13,108 nucleotides of DNA, from the NCBI GenBank assembly GCA_964354155.1, contig CAYGYG010000048.1, positions 1-13,108 of the forward strand. Direction: 5' to 3'. A program made the position numbers and the translations under genes. Origin of the DNA: CAYGYG01 sp964354155. GTDB lineage: Bacteria; Hydrothermota; Tepidihabitantia; SM23-42; CAYGYG01. The notes beneath the pieces are model-generated. The model saw only the letters and a list, made by a program, of their open reading frames with translations, did no database searches and was not told where the DNA came from. Positions 1 to 6,951 of the stretch are shown here, one piece after another (within the stretch, counting starts at the first letter, position 1; each line of letters opens with the position of its first letter).

Positions 1-2
1 GC

Positions 3-30
3 TTGACATGTTGTCAAAACCGACTACAAT
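3..30 (+). promoter_or_regulatory. Sigma70-type promoter of the four-gene + operon, probably leaderless
   Basis: TTGACA at 3-8 and TACAAT at 25-30 are separated by 16 bp. The expected transcription start (about 36-38) falls at or 1-3 nt before the ATG at 39, so the first gene would be translated from a leaderless mRNA. No Shine-Dalgarno sequence precedes that ATG. The -35 hexamer is also the left arm of an inverted repeat, TTGACA-tgt-TGTCAA (3-17). This could be an operator, or the -35 of a divergent promoter whose -10 lies outside the window. The same 16-bp spacing recurs at four other promoters here, which strengthens the call. Confidence 0.75.
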
Positions 31-38
31 ACGCCGAT

Positions 39-506
39 ATGTGTGCTTTCGTGGTTCTGTCAATAATCTCCATGACGGTCGGCTTGGAAACGGGGATTGG
101 TCTGCCGGTATCAGGCCTGTATCGCGATGTCTCTTCGGCTCAATCGTTGAATCTTTTTTTCAGCCGCAGTCTGGGGAAGTGTTCAGTAGAATTGGCCGGA
201 GGGATTCAGAATTATCGGGGGGAATACGACCGGTACTCTTTGGAGGACTATACAGCTTTTGCCGGTCTATCTTGTCGCGCCAAACCGGTCACCTTCATCG
301 CGCGGCTGGGGTCAAGCTTCGTGCGCCGCTCGCTTGCCGAGACCGAGGAAAAAGGGTGGGCGATGTCTTACGAGCTCGGCGTCGGTCTGCCGGTGCGGTT
401 TGAGAAGCTCGAAATCGGCCCGGTCGTGACCTACCGTGGCCTGAATGACATCTCGGGTAGTGCCGGTTTACTCTATTTAACTCTCAGGTTTGGTTATGTC
501 CTATAG
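39..506 (+). CDS. Small secreted/outer-membrane beta-barrel-like protein
   Basis: A 155-residue protein from ATG 39. The N-terminus (MCAFVVLSIISMTVG) is hydrophobic and reads as a signal peptide. The rest consists of alternating polar/hydrophobic stretches with many Gly, Tyr and Phe, and it ends in an aromatic-rich strand (LTLRFGYVL), as expected of a small outer-membrane beta-barrel. I do not recognise a named family. The reading frame is also open from a TTG at position 3, but that codon is the -35 box of the promoter, so ATG 39 is the better start; it would be leaderless. The 3' end overlaps the next gene by 11 nt, implying translational coupling. It is first in an operon with a lipoprotein, a DNA glycosylase and a DUF4015 protein. 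A role in the envelope is likely; the exact function is unknown. Confidence 0.65.
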   Translation: MCAFVVLSIISMTVGLETGIGLPVSGLYRDVSSAQSLNLFFSRSLGKCSVELAGGIQNYRGEYDRYSLEDYTAFAGLSCRAKPVTFIARLGSSFVRRSLAETEEKGWAMSYELGVGLPVRFEKLEIGPVVTYRGLNDISGSAGLLYLTLRFGYVL

Positions 507-1122
507 GGCGCTGCTGTTTGCTGCAATCCTGCTGATTTCATGCCGGGACAGCATCGTCCGGCGGTCAACGGCCGACTACTACCCGGATGCGGTTGGGGCA
601 GCATGGTTGTACCAGGCGGGCCCGCTTGAGATTTTCACGCAGGTTGAAGCCGAGACAACTTGGGCGAACTATCAAGCCGCCCTCTTTACGGTGAATGGCG
701 AGCCAAGTTTTCGCGCCCGGCAAAACGACGGGGTCTTCCACTATTTTGACCAGCGGGTTCCTTACGGCGGTTACGAGTATCCGATCGAGACCCGCTACCG
801 TAAATGGATTCAACTGCCGCTCCTTGCCGGCAGCGACTGGGGCGACGTCGTGGTTGATTCAATTGAGGTCGCCGGTCAGTGGGTCAAAATAAGCCACCGG
901 ATTGCCGGGCGGGTCGTTGGCTTTGAAGATATCGACGTGCCGGCGGGCGAATTTCAAGAGGTCTATCACGTAGAAATTGTCAATGTCTGCCGGATCACTT
1001 CCAGTATCTACGCGCGCTTGGACAGCGCGGTCATCAACGAATACTACGCGCCGGACATCGGCCTCGTGGTTGTCGATTCCAGTGGTAAGAGATTCGAGCT
1101 TACGCAATACCAGGGTCTTTAG
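496..1122 (+). CDS. Putative lipoprotein, hypothetical
   Basis: A 208-residue protein starting at ATG 496. A TTG two codons upstream (490) is less likely. The N-terminus MSYRALLFAAILLISC has a hydrophobic core ending in L-I-S-C, a good lipobox with the lipidated cysteine at residue 16. It should therefore be exported and membrane-anchored after signal peptidase II cleavage. The mature part is rich in Tyr, Trp and Val and looks all-beta. It contains a Tyr-Tyr-Pro...Gly-Ala-Ala-Trp stretch (about residues 26-36) of a kind common in uncharacterised lipoproteins of these lineages. Its start overlaps the previous gene by 11 nt and its end overlaps the glycosylase start by about 41 nt. The upstream Shine-Dalgarno is weak, so coupling to the upstream gene is likely. 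No enzymatic motif was recognised. Confidence 0.7.
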   Translation: MSYRALLFAAILLISCRDSIVRRSTADYYPDAVGAAWLYQAGPLEIFTQVEAETTWANYQAALFTVNGEPSFRARQNDGVFHYFDQRVPYGGYEYPIETRYRKWIQLPLLAGSDWGDVVVDSIEVAGQWVKISHRIAGRVVGFEDIDVPAGEFQEVYHVEIVNVCRITSSIYARLDSAVINEYYAPDIGLVVVDSSGKRFELTQYQGL

Positions 1123-1741
1123 AATCTACCGTATTCTCACCGAACACTTCGGCCCCCAGCACTGGTGGCCGGCCCGGACCGCGTTGGAAGTCATCGTCGG
1201 AGCGGTTCTCACGCAGAATACGGCCTGGTCCAATGTCGAGCGCGCGATTGGTAATCTGAAGCAGGCCGGGCTCCTGAGCATGAAACGTCTGCTTGAAAAC
1301 CGCCGCCGCGTGCCCGGGCTGATACGACCATCCGGCTACTACCGGATCAAAGCCCGGCGCCTGCTCAACCTCCTTGATTTCATAGCGCGGCGCTACCGCG
1401 GCAAGCTCAGCCTGATGAAGGCGGTGCCGACCGGAAGACTCAGGGACGAATTGCTGGCGGTAAACGGTGTCGGCTTTGAAACCGCCGACTCGATTCTCCT
1501 GTACGCTCTGAACAAGAGGGCCTTTGTGGTAGATGCCTACACCAGGCGCGTTTTCGCTCGACACGGCTTCTTGAAGGGTGATGAGAGTTACGGGGAAATC
1601 CAGGATCTCCTGGTGCGAAGCTTGCCGCGCTCGACGAAACTGTACAACGAGTACCATGCCCTGATTGTCCGATTGGCCAAAACCAACTGCTTCAAGCATG
1701 ACCCAGATTGCGCTACTTGTCCTATTAGTCGCATTTCCTGA
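1082..1741 (+). CDS. HhH-GPD DNA glycosylase, endonuclease III / MagIII-like
   Basis: This is a base-excision-repair glycosylase of the endonuclease III superfamily, 219 residues from GTG 1082. It has the family N-terminus FGPQHWWPA (23-31), GAVLTQNTAW (40-49), a helix-hairpin-helix (VNGVGFETADSIL, 127-139) and the catalytic aspartate D151 in VVDAYTRR. The Lys that makes E. coli Nth an AP lyase is replaced by Glu (E133), as I recall for the MagIII-type branch, so monofunctional removal of alkylated bases is the likely activity. The C-terminal iron-sulphur motif reads C203-x6-C210-x2-C213-x5-S219: the fourth cysteine position is serine and the protein stops there. GTG 1082 was chosen because homology begins just after it; no clear ribosome-binding site is visible. 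TTG 1070 is an alternative. It overlaps the lipoprotein gene (41 nt) and the next gene (44 nt). Confidence 0.88.
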   Translation: MVRDSSLRNTRVFRIYRILTEHFGPQHWWPARTALEVIVGAVLTQNTAWSNVERAIGNLKQAGLLSMKRLLENRRRVPGLIRPSGYYRIKARRLLNLLDFIARRYRGKLSLMKAVPTGRLRDELLAVNGVGFETADSILLYALNKRAFVVDAYTRRVFARHGFLKGDESYGEIQDLLVRSLPRSTKLYNEYHALIVRLAKTNCFKHDPDCATCPISRIS

Positions 1742-2786
1742 GCCGGAGTCCCTGGTCCGGGGCATCTATCTCAACCCGCAACGCGCCCGGGACCGCGCCT
1801 ACCTGAACAAGGTCCTGTCCTGGTGCGACAGCGGCTACATCAACACCGTGGTTGTTGATCTGAAGAATGATGCCGGCCTGCTGGTCTATCCGAGCGAGAA
1901 TGAGACCGCCCGGAAGATCAAAGCGGTCCGGGGCTTCATCGATCTCGACACCCTGGTCAAGCTGACAAGAGAACACAATCTCAAGCTGATCGCAAGACTG
2001 GTTGTCTTCAAGGACGACCGGCTGGCAAAATACAAGAACTTCGGAATCAAGCACGCCCGGGGTGGGCTGTGGCGGGACGACGGCGGTTACCACTGGGTCA
2101 ATCCGTACTCGGAGGAAGTCTGGGAGTACAATTTGTCGATCGTGCGTGAACTGCTCAACAAGGGCATCAAGAGCATCCAGTTCGATTATGTGCGCTTTCC
2201 GACCGACGGCAATTTGTCAACTTGCCGGTACCCAGTGGTCAAAGGTGAGCGCGACGAGGCGATCTGCGGTTTTCTAAAACGGGCGCAGGAAATCGTCAAA
2301 GCCCAGGGGGGGGAGATCGGGGCCTGCGTTTTCGGCTACACGATCTGGAAGACCCTCAAGAAGGAAGGGCAAGACATCGCCAAAATGTCGCGCCATGTTG
2401 ATTACCTGTACCCGATGCTCTACCCCTCGCACTTTTCACCTAATTTCAAGCGTGAGATCGATGATGTCTGGCGGTCCTTCGTCATCTACTACGAGAGCTT
2501 GGCCCGTGTTCGACCGGTCGTTGCCGAGAGCGCCGGGATTGTTCCGTACATCCAGGGGTTTGACTACCGGTCGCCGCAGTATGGTGCGGACTATATCTAC
2601 GCGCAGATGTTCGGTTCGGTGGTGGGCGGGGCGGACGGTTTTATCGTCTGGAACTCGAGGGGCGCCTACGGCTTCTCCGCTCCGGCTTTGCGTTGGGCTC
2701 GTAGCGCAGAGAGAGTGAGACCCGTTCCGAATCTCCCAGATATCCGTACGAGAAGTACACCCCGTCAATACACAGAAAGAAATTAG
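1698..2786 (+). CDS. DUF4015 putative glycoside hydrolase-like protein, exported
   Basis: A 362-residue protein from ATG 1698, matching the DUF4015 family (PF13200, a predicted TIM-barrel related to glycoside hydrolases). Recognisable blocks are RGIYLNP (21-27), VVVDLKNDAG (51-60), LIARLVVFKDD (97-107), GGLWRDDGGYHWVNPYSEEVW (122-142), IQFDYVRFPTDG (160-171) and DYLYPMLYPSHF (235-246). The Asp/Glu-rich strands are the probable active-site region; the substrate is unknown. The N-terminus MTQIALLVLLVAF looks like a signal peptide, but the expected A-x-A cleavage site reads A-F-P. The first 44 nt overlap the glycosylase gene, and no ribosome-binding site is visible, so coupled translation is expected. 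The last 30 or so residues after W333 are Arg/Pro-rich and antisense to the convergent PorV-like gene, so the natural C-terminus may have been lost. Confidence 0.85.
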   Translation: MTQIALLVLLVAFPEPESLVRGIYLNPQRARDRAYLNKVLSWCDSGYINTVVVDLKNDAGLLVYPSENETARKIKAVRGFIDLDTLVKLTREHNLKLIARLVVFKDDRLAKYKNFGIKHARGGLWRDDGGYHWVNPYSEEVWEYNLSIVRELLNKGIKSIQFDYVRFPTDGNLSTCRYPVVKGERDEAICGFLKRAQEIVKAQGGEIGACVFGYTIWKTLKKEGQDIAKMSRHVDYLYPMLYPSHFSPNFKREIDDVWRSFVIYYESLARVRPVVAESAGIVPYIQGFDYRSPQYGADYIYAQMFGSVVGGADGFIVWNSRGAYGFSAPALRWARSAERVRPVPNLPDIRTRSTPRQYTERN

Positions 2787-3651
2787 ACGCCGCTTCATAC
2801 TCAATTCCGAAGCCGACCGTAAGCCCGCCCCAGGTACCGAGGTGGTAGCCGGACTCGTAGCCGCCGCGGATGAATATCCCGGATAGGGACTGTCCGGAGA
2901 CAATCTTCATTACCTTGCCCAGGCGCAGTGCCAGTTCGGCGCCGGCTGATACCGTCGGATCGGCATCAGGGTAGAGGGACAGGTCCGAGGCGATGGTCAG
3001 CTGGCTTGCCATGATCGGGAATATGAAGGCAACGCCGTTGCGCAGGTTGGTCGGCGGGTATTCCCACTGGTCGACGAACTTGCGCGGGGTTCCGAGATTA
3101 CGCAGGCTTGAGCCCAGGTAGACATAGTCGACCGGCTTGAAGATGATGCCGAGATCGGTGCCAAACGAGTAGGCGTCATACTCCGCAAGCTGACTTCGGA
3201 TGAACTTAAGCGTGCCGCCGGCGGCAAGTGAAGGCGTGATCGGATAGGCATAGCCCAGACTGATCAACAGGTCGGAGTTGGTGAAGGTCCCCAATTCCTG
3301 ACCCCGGTCATCATAGCGGGTGTCCTGGGCATAGAGGTAGGATACGCCGGCGCCGAGCCCGCCGTAGTCGCCCAGCGGTACCAGGCTGCCGAGGGCGAAG
3401 TAATTTACAAAGCCGAGGAGATTCATGCCGGTACCGGTGAGATGCAGGCCGGAGCTGGTGCCCAGACCAGCCGGGTTCCAAAACAGCGCGTTGCCGTCGT
3501 CGCTTACCGCGTTGAAGGCGTTGCCCATTGCCACGGGCCGGGCCCCGATGCCCAGCTTGAGGAAGGTCATGCCGGTCGCGCCGGGGTCGTAAGGCCAGCC
3601 CAGCGCGCCCGCGGTCAGCAAGCCGGCAAGGATAATCGCTCTACCAGCCAC
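2641..3651 (-). CDS. PorV/PorQ-family outer-membrane beta-barrel protein
   Basis: About 336 residues from GTG 3651; a TTG at 3657 adds two residues. The signal-peptide-like N-terminus is followed by the family signature near GATGMTFLKLGIGARPVAMG and NALFWNPAGLG. Repeated amphipathic strands then run to SLSLRY, a typical barrel closing strand. PorV and PorQ are FadL-like barrels of type IX secretion systems: PorV shuttles cargo to the attachment complex. In many uncultured lineages, members of this family are annotated only as PorV/PorQ family. It follows the upstream barrel gene with an 11-nt overlap (3641-3651), so the two are co-transcribed; AGG 8-10 nt before the GTG is a weak ribosome-binding site. 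After SLSLRY there is a 19-residue, strongly basic tail (Arg/Ser/Pro) encoded antisense to the DUF4015 gene. That tail is unlike a barrel end and is probably a read-on extension. Confidence 0.82.
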   Translation of the reverse strand: MAGRAIILAGLLTAGALGWPYDPGATGMTFLKLGIGARPVAMGNAFNAVSDDGNALFWNPAGLGTSSGLHLTGTGMNLLGFVNYFALGSLVPLGDYGGLGAGVSYLYAQDTRYDDRGQELGTFTNSDLLISLGYAYPITPSLAAGGTLKFIRSQLAEYDAYSFGTDLGIIFKPVDYVYLGSSLRNLGTPRKFVDQWEYPPTNLRNGVAFIFPIMASQLTIASDLSLYPDADPTVSAGAELALRLGKVMKIVSGQSLSGIFIRGGYESGYHLGTWGGLTVGFGIEYEAASNFFLCIDGVYFSYGYLGDSERVSLSLRYEPNAKPERRSRRRPSSSRR

Positions 3652-4417
3652 GGCCAATACCTATCGCTATCCCGGGGCTCGTCCCGGAGAAGATAATCTC
3701 GGAATTCAGCCCAAGGCCCAGCACTTTCCACTCGGCGCCGACCAGGCCGCTGAACGCGCCGATATTGGCATCATAAGGAACGTACTCAGGACTGGGCGCG
3801 GACCGCTGAATGTGCCGGCCCTTGACCATCTGGTACTTATACCCGAGGGCCAGGTAAGGGAAAAAACCGTAGATGTGTTTACCCAGCGCGATGTTTCCAT
3901 CAGCAATACGCAGTTTATCATAGCGTGCCTCAAGATTCGGGTCCTGATAGCCGAAGACCAAGTCGTCTATCTGCGTATAGTACAGGTTAAGCGCGACCGC
4001 CGGCGTGACAAGAGTGTTCTTCAGCAATCCAATCTTCAAGCCTCCGCTGTAGAAAGGTCGCGCCGCCTCGGTCCGTGACTGCTTTGGGTAGAGTCCGGCC
4101 TTCAACAACACGTCGACCGCCAGGACTCCGGTGACAATCTGGCTTTTCGATTTGCCGCGCAGAATCCCGATAGCAAGAACCCCGGTTGGCACCGGAAGAT
4201 AAGACCATTCGCCATAGGTCGGGTATTCGAAGACAAGGTCGGACGCACCAACGCGGAATTGGAAGTGACCGAGGCCGCCGCAGGGGTTGGGGGTTACGTA
4301 CAGAGCTGAGGAGAGATTACCGGAAACCCCCCGGGTCACCTTACCGTAGAAATCATCGGCCGGGGTCTGACCGATAGTAAGAACAAAGAGGCACGCCGAA
4401 GCAATGATGAGTTTCAT
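3641..4417 (-). CDS. Putative outer-membrane beta-barrel protein
   Basis: A 258-residue protein from ATG 4417. The signal peptide is MKLIIASACLFVLTIGQTPAD. The mature region has many alternating strands rich in Gly, Tyr and Phe (for example FFPYLALGYKYQMV and ALNLYYTQIDDLVFGYQ), and the final part GIAIGIGRGW ends in an aromatic residue, as barrel proteins often do. No named family was recognised. The frame is open seven codons further upstream, to 4438, but those codons lie across the -10 region, so ATG 4417 is the start. It lies 6 nt after a perfect TATAAT, so the mRNA is predicted to be leaderless. The gene is first in a two-gene unit, and its stop overlaps the PorV-family gene by 11 nt. 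The two barrels may work together in the outer membrane (inference). Confidence 0.75.
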   Translation of the reverse strand: MKLIIASACLFVLTIGQTPADDFYGKVTRGVSGNLSSALYVTPNPCGGLGHFQFRVGASDLVFEYPTYGEWSYLPVPTGVLAIGILRGKSKSQIVTGVLAVDVLLKAGLYPKQSRTEAARPFYSGGLKIGLLKNTLVTPAVALNLYYTQIDDLVFGYQDPNLEARYDKLRIADGNIALGKHIYGFFPYLALGYKYQMVKGRHIQRSAPSPEYVPYDANIGAFSGLVGAEWKVLGLGLNSEIIFSGTSPGIAIGIGRGW

Positions 4418-4423
4418 GCAAAA

Positions 4424-4451
4424 ATTATAGTCAGCCATCGGTAATTGTCAA
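4424..4451 (-). promoter_or_regulatory. Perfect-consensus sigma70 promoter of the barrel/PorV unit, leaderless
   Basis: Read on the minus strand, TTGACA (4451-4446) and TATAAT (4429-4424) are separated by 16 bp, and both hexamers match the consensus exactly. Six bases later comes ATG 4417-4415, so transcription should begin at or next to the A of the start codon. No Shine-Dalgarno sequence can fit. Abutting the -35 is a 5-bp inverted repeat, ACGCC-caa-GGCGT (4451-4463), a possible operator. Confidence 0.85.
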
Positions 4452-4461
4452 CGCCCAAGGC

Positions 4462-4490
4462 GTCTCTCTCCGAGACAGAGTTGTGGATAA
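4462..4490. promoter_or_regulatory. Small inverted repeat and single DnaA-box-like 9-mer upstream of the barrel promoter
   Basis: GTCTC-tctcc-GAGAC (4462-4476) is a short inverted repeat upstream of the barrel promoter. Next to it, 4482-4490 reads TTATCCACA on the minus strand, a perfect copy of the classical DnaA box. One isolated box is not an origin. It may be chance, or a DnaA-linked control site for the barrel operon. Confidence 0.25.
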
Positions 4491-4500
4491 CGGTGAACAG

Positions 4501-4534
4501 AGAAAACGAAAGGGGCCGCGAAACGCGGCCCCTT
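4501..4534 (-). terminator. Rho-independent terminator of the C25 protease gene
   Basis: A perfect 11-bp stem, AAGGGGCCGCG with CGCGGCCCCTT (4510-4534), closes a 3-nt loop. On the minus strand it is followed by TCGTTTTCT (4509-4501). It begins 20 nt after the stop codon of the protease gene and sits before the next minus-strand promoter. The stem is very stable; the T-tract is modest and interrupted. Confidence 0.85.
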
Positions 4535-4554
4535 CTTGTCTGATTCTTCTTCTG

Positions 4555-6951
4555 TTATCGGACGAGGACCAGGCTGTTGGTCGAGGTGTACTTGCCAGCC
4601 TCAAGACGATAGAAGTAGATACCGGCCGCGCACTCAAGGCCCGCATCGCTCCGACCGTCCCAATTGGCCGTGTACCAGCCCGCATCGTCAGTGCGGTCCA
4701 CCAGCGTTCTGGTGACTCGCCCCGAAGCATCGTAGATGGTGAGGCGTGATTTCACGGTATTCGGCACCTGGTACTTGATAGTCGTAATCCGGCCGAACGG
4801 GTTCGGCTCGCCGCGGCCCAACGCGAAGTAGTGCGGCACCGGCGGTGAGATTTCTTCAGCCACACCGGTGGTGACGCTCACGTTGGCTTCGTAGCGGCGA
4901 TGATTACGGTGCGAACAGGTCACCGACATCTGGCCCACCGTCGCCGGATTGATCGACATAGTAACGCTACCCGCCGCATTGGTATAGCCGCGGGCATAGA
5001 CCTCAGTGCCCTTCCACAGGCAGACGAGCACGGACTCGACCGGTGCGAACGTCACGTTCACCGAGACCGTGAAGTTCTGGGTGCCGGTGCGAATCGTGCT
5101 TGGATGGGTCACGCCCATGGTCCGGACCGGTGATGTGTTCGGGAGCATGTTCGCCGGATCGCCGAACAAGTTCTTCTCATACGACTCCCAGCGCCAGCGG
5201 CTCGAATCACCGGGTGATGAGCCCGGCCGCGGGTACTTGTAGATGAGTTCATCCTTGACCCGGGCCAGAGCCTGCCCGACAAACACCTGCGACGAGCAGC
5301 GGGTGCCAGCCTTGCGCGGGAACATCTTGTAGAAGAACAACGTATTGTAGTACTCGGCAACATTGACCCATCCGTAGCGCGAGTTAAACATGACGTTGGC
5401 GAACCCGGCATTGGCTACAGCCATTGTCTCAGCCAGACAATCATCAGCCTGGTCAAAGGCACCCGGGAAGCAGCAGACCGCAATCACGGTATTGAGCTTG
5501 TTGGTATTGGTCTGCTGGCTTACATGGGTGGCTGTATAGTAGTCCGGAATTCCTATGAGATTCACGTCACCGTGGGCGATGATCGCCGTGTAACCCCAGC
5601 CGGAATTAACCGAATCGCGCCAGCTCGCGGCACTGGGCACAACCTGACCGCCTGAGACATACATCTTGACCGAGCGCCAGGGCGGGGTGGTCATGACGTT
5701 GTGGATGCTGTCCATGTAGTTGTTGGAGAAAGAGACCGCGTTGAGGAGGATGATTTTGGCGAAGTAGTTGGTATCAGCCGCACTTTCGTGGCGCAGGATC
5801 TTCCTCATCCAGTTGCGGGCCTGGCGGATGTCATCGAGCGTGATCATGCCGACATAGATGTCGGACCAGTAGTCGATCGTATCGGCGCCCTCGCCGAACC
5901 TTGCGTTGCGGTTGCCGTTCCAAGTGTAGGTTGCACCGATATTGCCCCGGCGATGCAAATCCGAGTAGTACATGTCGCACGGCAGGGTATCTGCAGGATA
6001 ACCATTGAAGTACGCCCAGCAGTTGCGGTACTGACGATTCGTGCCCGTAGCAAGATGGGCATCAGCCCGGCCGATGAAGGCGAAATTCAAACCCCAGACC
6101 GTGTCGGCATCGCGCAGGAAGTTACGCATCCTTTCCGCAACGTCGAGACCCGGATAAACACTCGTGCTCTCGATGCAGAAGATCCGGGAAGGGATGCCCT
6201 GCTTGGTCCGCCAGTTAGCCAGGACCTGGAAGGTATCCTTATACGCCGTCGGGGTCAAGATTACGTGCTCGTAGTTGCCCGCGGGCAAGAAAGGCGAGCT
6301 GATCGGCTCGCGCCGGACCATCGGTGTGAAGCGATCAATGTCTTCGGGATTGTTGACCAACGACAGCAGATCAGAGGTGTGCATGCGGATCTGCGCTTCA
6401 GTCCTTCTCATCGGCGTCACCGCACCTTCCTGGTAAGTGATTCTCAGTTTCACGTTTGTGCAGAAGACGAGCTTGTTGTCCGCCGGCAGATAACGAACCG
6501 GGTAGATTCGGAAGGTACCGATCTGGAAGCCGCCCTTGGTTCCGGTGCTGTGATACGCGACGATATTCTCAGGCCAGACCGCCTTGGCGCCGTAGATTGC
6601 CATATTGGGCGTAACAAACTTCGGCTCGGTTAGGACCGAGAACGGCCTGGTAAGCTGGGCCGGCATGACCGCGTAGTCGCCCTGGAGCGTATGGACATCA
6701 GCCGACAGGACTTCAACGCCGGTCACGGTCGCGCTCGGCGGGATTATGACGTACAGCGGTAGCTCGGGCAGCGCCGGGGAACCAACCGCGTCGTCGTAGT
6801 TCGGGTACAGCCCGTAGTGTAGTACGGCGTATCCCTTCTCCTGGCCAATCGATAGGTCCGACGGCGAGAACGTCATGGTCTGGATAAGCTCGCCGGCTGG
6901 TAGTATCGAGGCGGTCAGAAGCACACAGATGAGACCTGCAACTATCTTCAT
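4555..6951 (-). CDS. Gingipain-type C25 cysteine protease with type IX-like C-terminal domain
   Basis: A 798-residue secreted protease. MKIVAGLICVLLTASILPAG is a clear signal peptide. Residues ~22-200 resemble a C25 propeptide and ~225-590 form the peptidase C25 domain (PF01364). The catalytic histidine is H460 (IIAHGD); the probable nucleophile is C494 in the motif C-F-P-G-A-F, matching the C-x-x-G-x-F of gingipains. An Ig-like region (~610-690) follows. The last ~80 residues start with NPFGRITTIKY and contain LTIYDASGR...WDGRSDAG...GIYFYRLEAG, a FlgD-like/type IX sorting domain that usually directs export across the outer membrane. Start: ATG 6951 follows AGGAGG with a 4-nt gap and begins the signal peptide. 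The frame stays open 50 codons further, to a TTG at 7101 lying 6 nt after the -10 box, which I regard as leader. It is monocistronic, between its own promoter and terminator. The PorV-like protein encoded nearby is a plausible secretion partner. Confidence 0.9.
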   Translation of the reverse strand: MKIVAGLICVLLTASILPAGELIQTMTFSPSDLSIGQEKGYAVLHYGLYPNYDDAVGSPALPELPLYVIIPPSATVTGVEVLSADVHTLQGDYAVMPAQLTRPFSVLTEPKFVTPNMAIYGAKAVWPENIVAYHSTGTKGGFQIGTFRIYPVRYLPADNKLVFCTNVKLRITYQEGAVTPMRRTEAQIRMHTSDLLSLVNNPEDIDRFTPMVRREPISSPFLPAGNYEHVILTPTAYKDTFQVLANWRTKQGIPSRIFCIESTSVYPGLDVAERMRNFLRDADTVWGLNFAFIGRADAHLATGTNRQYRNCWAYFNGYPADTLPCDMYYSDLHRRGNIGATYTWNGNRNARFGEGADTIDYWSDIYVGMITLDDIRQARNWMRKILRHESAADTNYFAKIILLNAVSFSNNYMDSIHNVMTTPPWRSVKMYVSGGQVVPSAASWRDSVNSGWGYTAIIAHGDVNLIGIPDYYTATHVSQQTNTNKLNTVIAVCCFPGAFDQADDCLAETMAVANAGFANVMFNSRYGWVNVAEYYNTLFFYKMFPRKAGTRCSSQVFVGQALARVKDELIYKYPRPGSSPGDSSRWRWESYEKNLFGDPANMLPNTSPVRTMGVTHPSTIRTGTQNFTVSVNVTFAPVESVLVCLWKGTEVYARGYTNAAGSVTMSINPATVGQMSVTCSHRNHRRYEANVSVTTGVAEEISPPVPHYFALGRGEPNPFGRITTIKYQVPNTVKSRLTIYDASGRVTRTLVDRTDDAGWYTANWDGRSDAGLECAAGIYFYRLEAGKYTSTNSLVLVR

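Noticed and set aside
1100..1765. 221-codon open frame on the - strand
   Set aside because: Antisense to the DNA glycosylase; no recognisable domain and no promoter or ribosome-binding site.
4482..4490. Replication origin at the DnaA-like box
   Set aside because: Only one box was found, with no AT-rich unwinding region or dnaA/dnaN/gyr genes nearby.
5701..6633. 310-codon open frame on the + strand
   Set aside because: It is antisense to the C25 protease gene, whose domains and catalytic motifs are clear; GC-rich coding DNA commonly leaves such frames open. The translation resembles no family I know.
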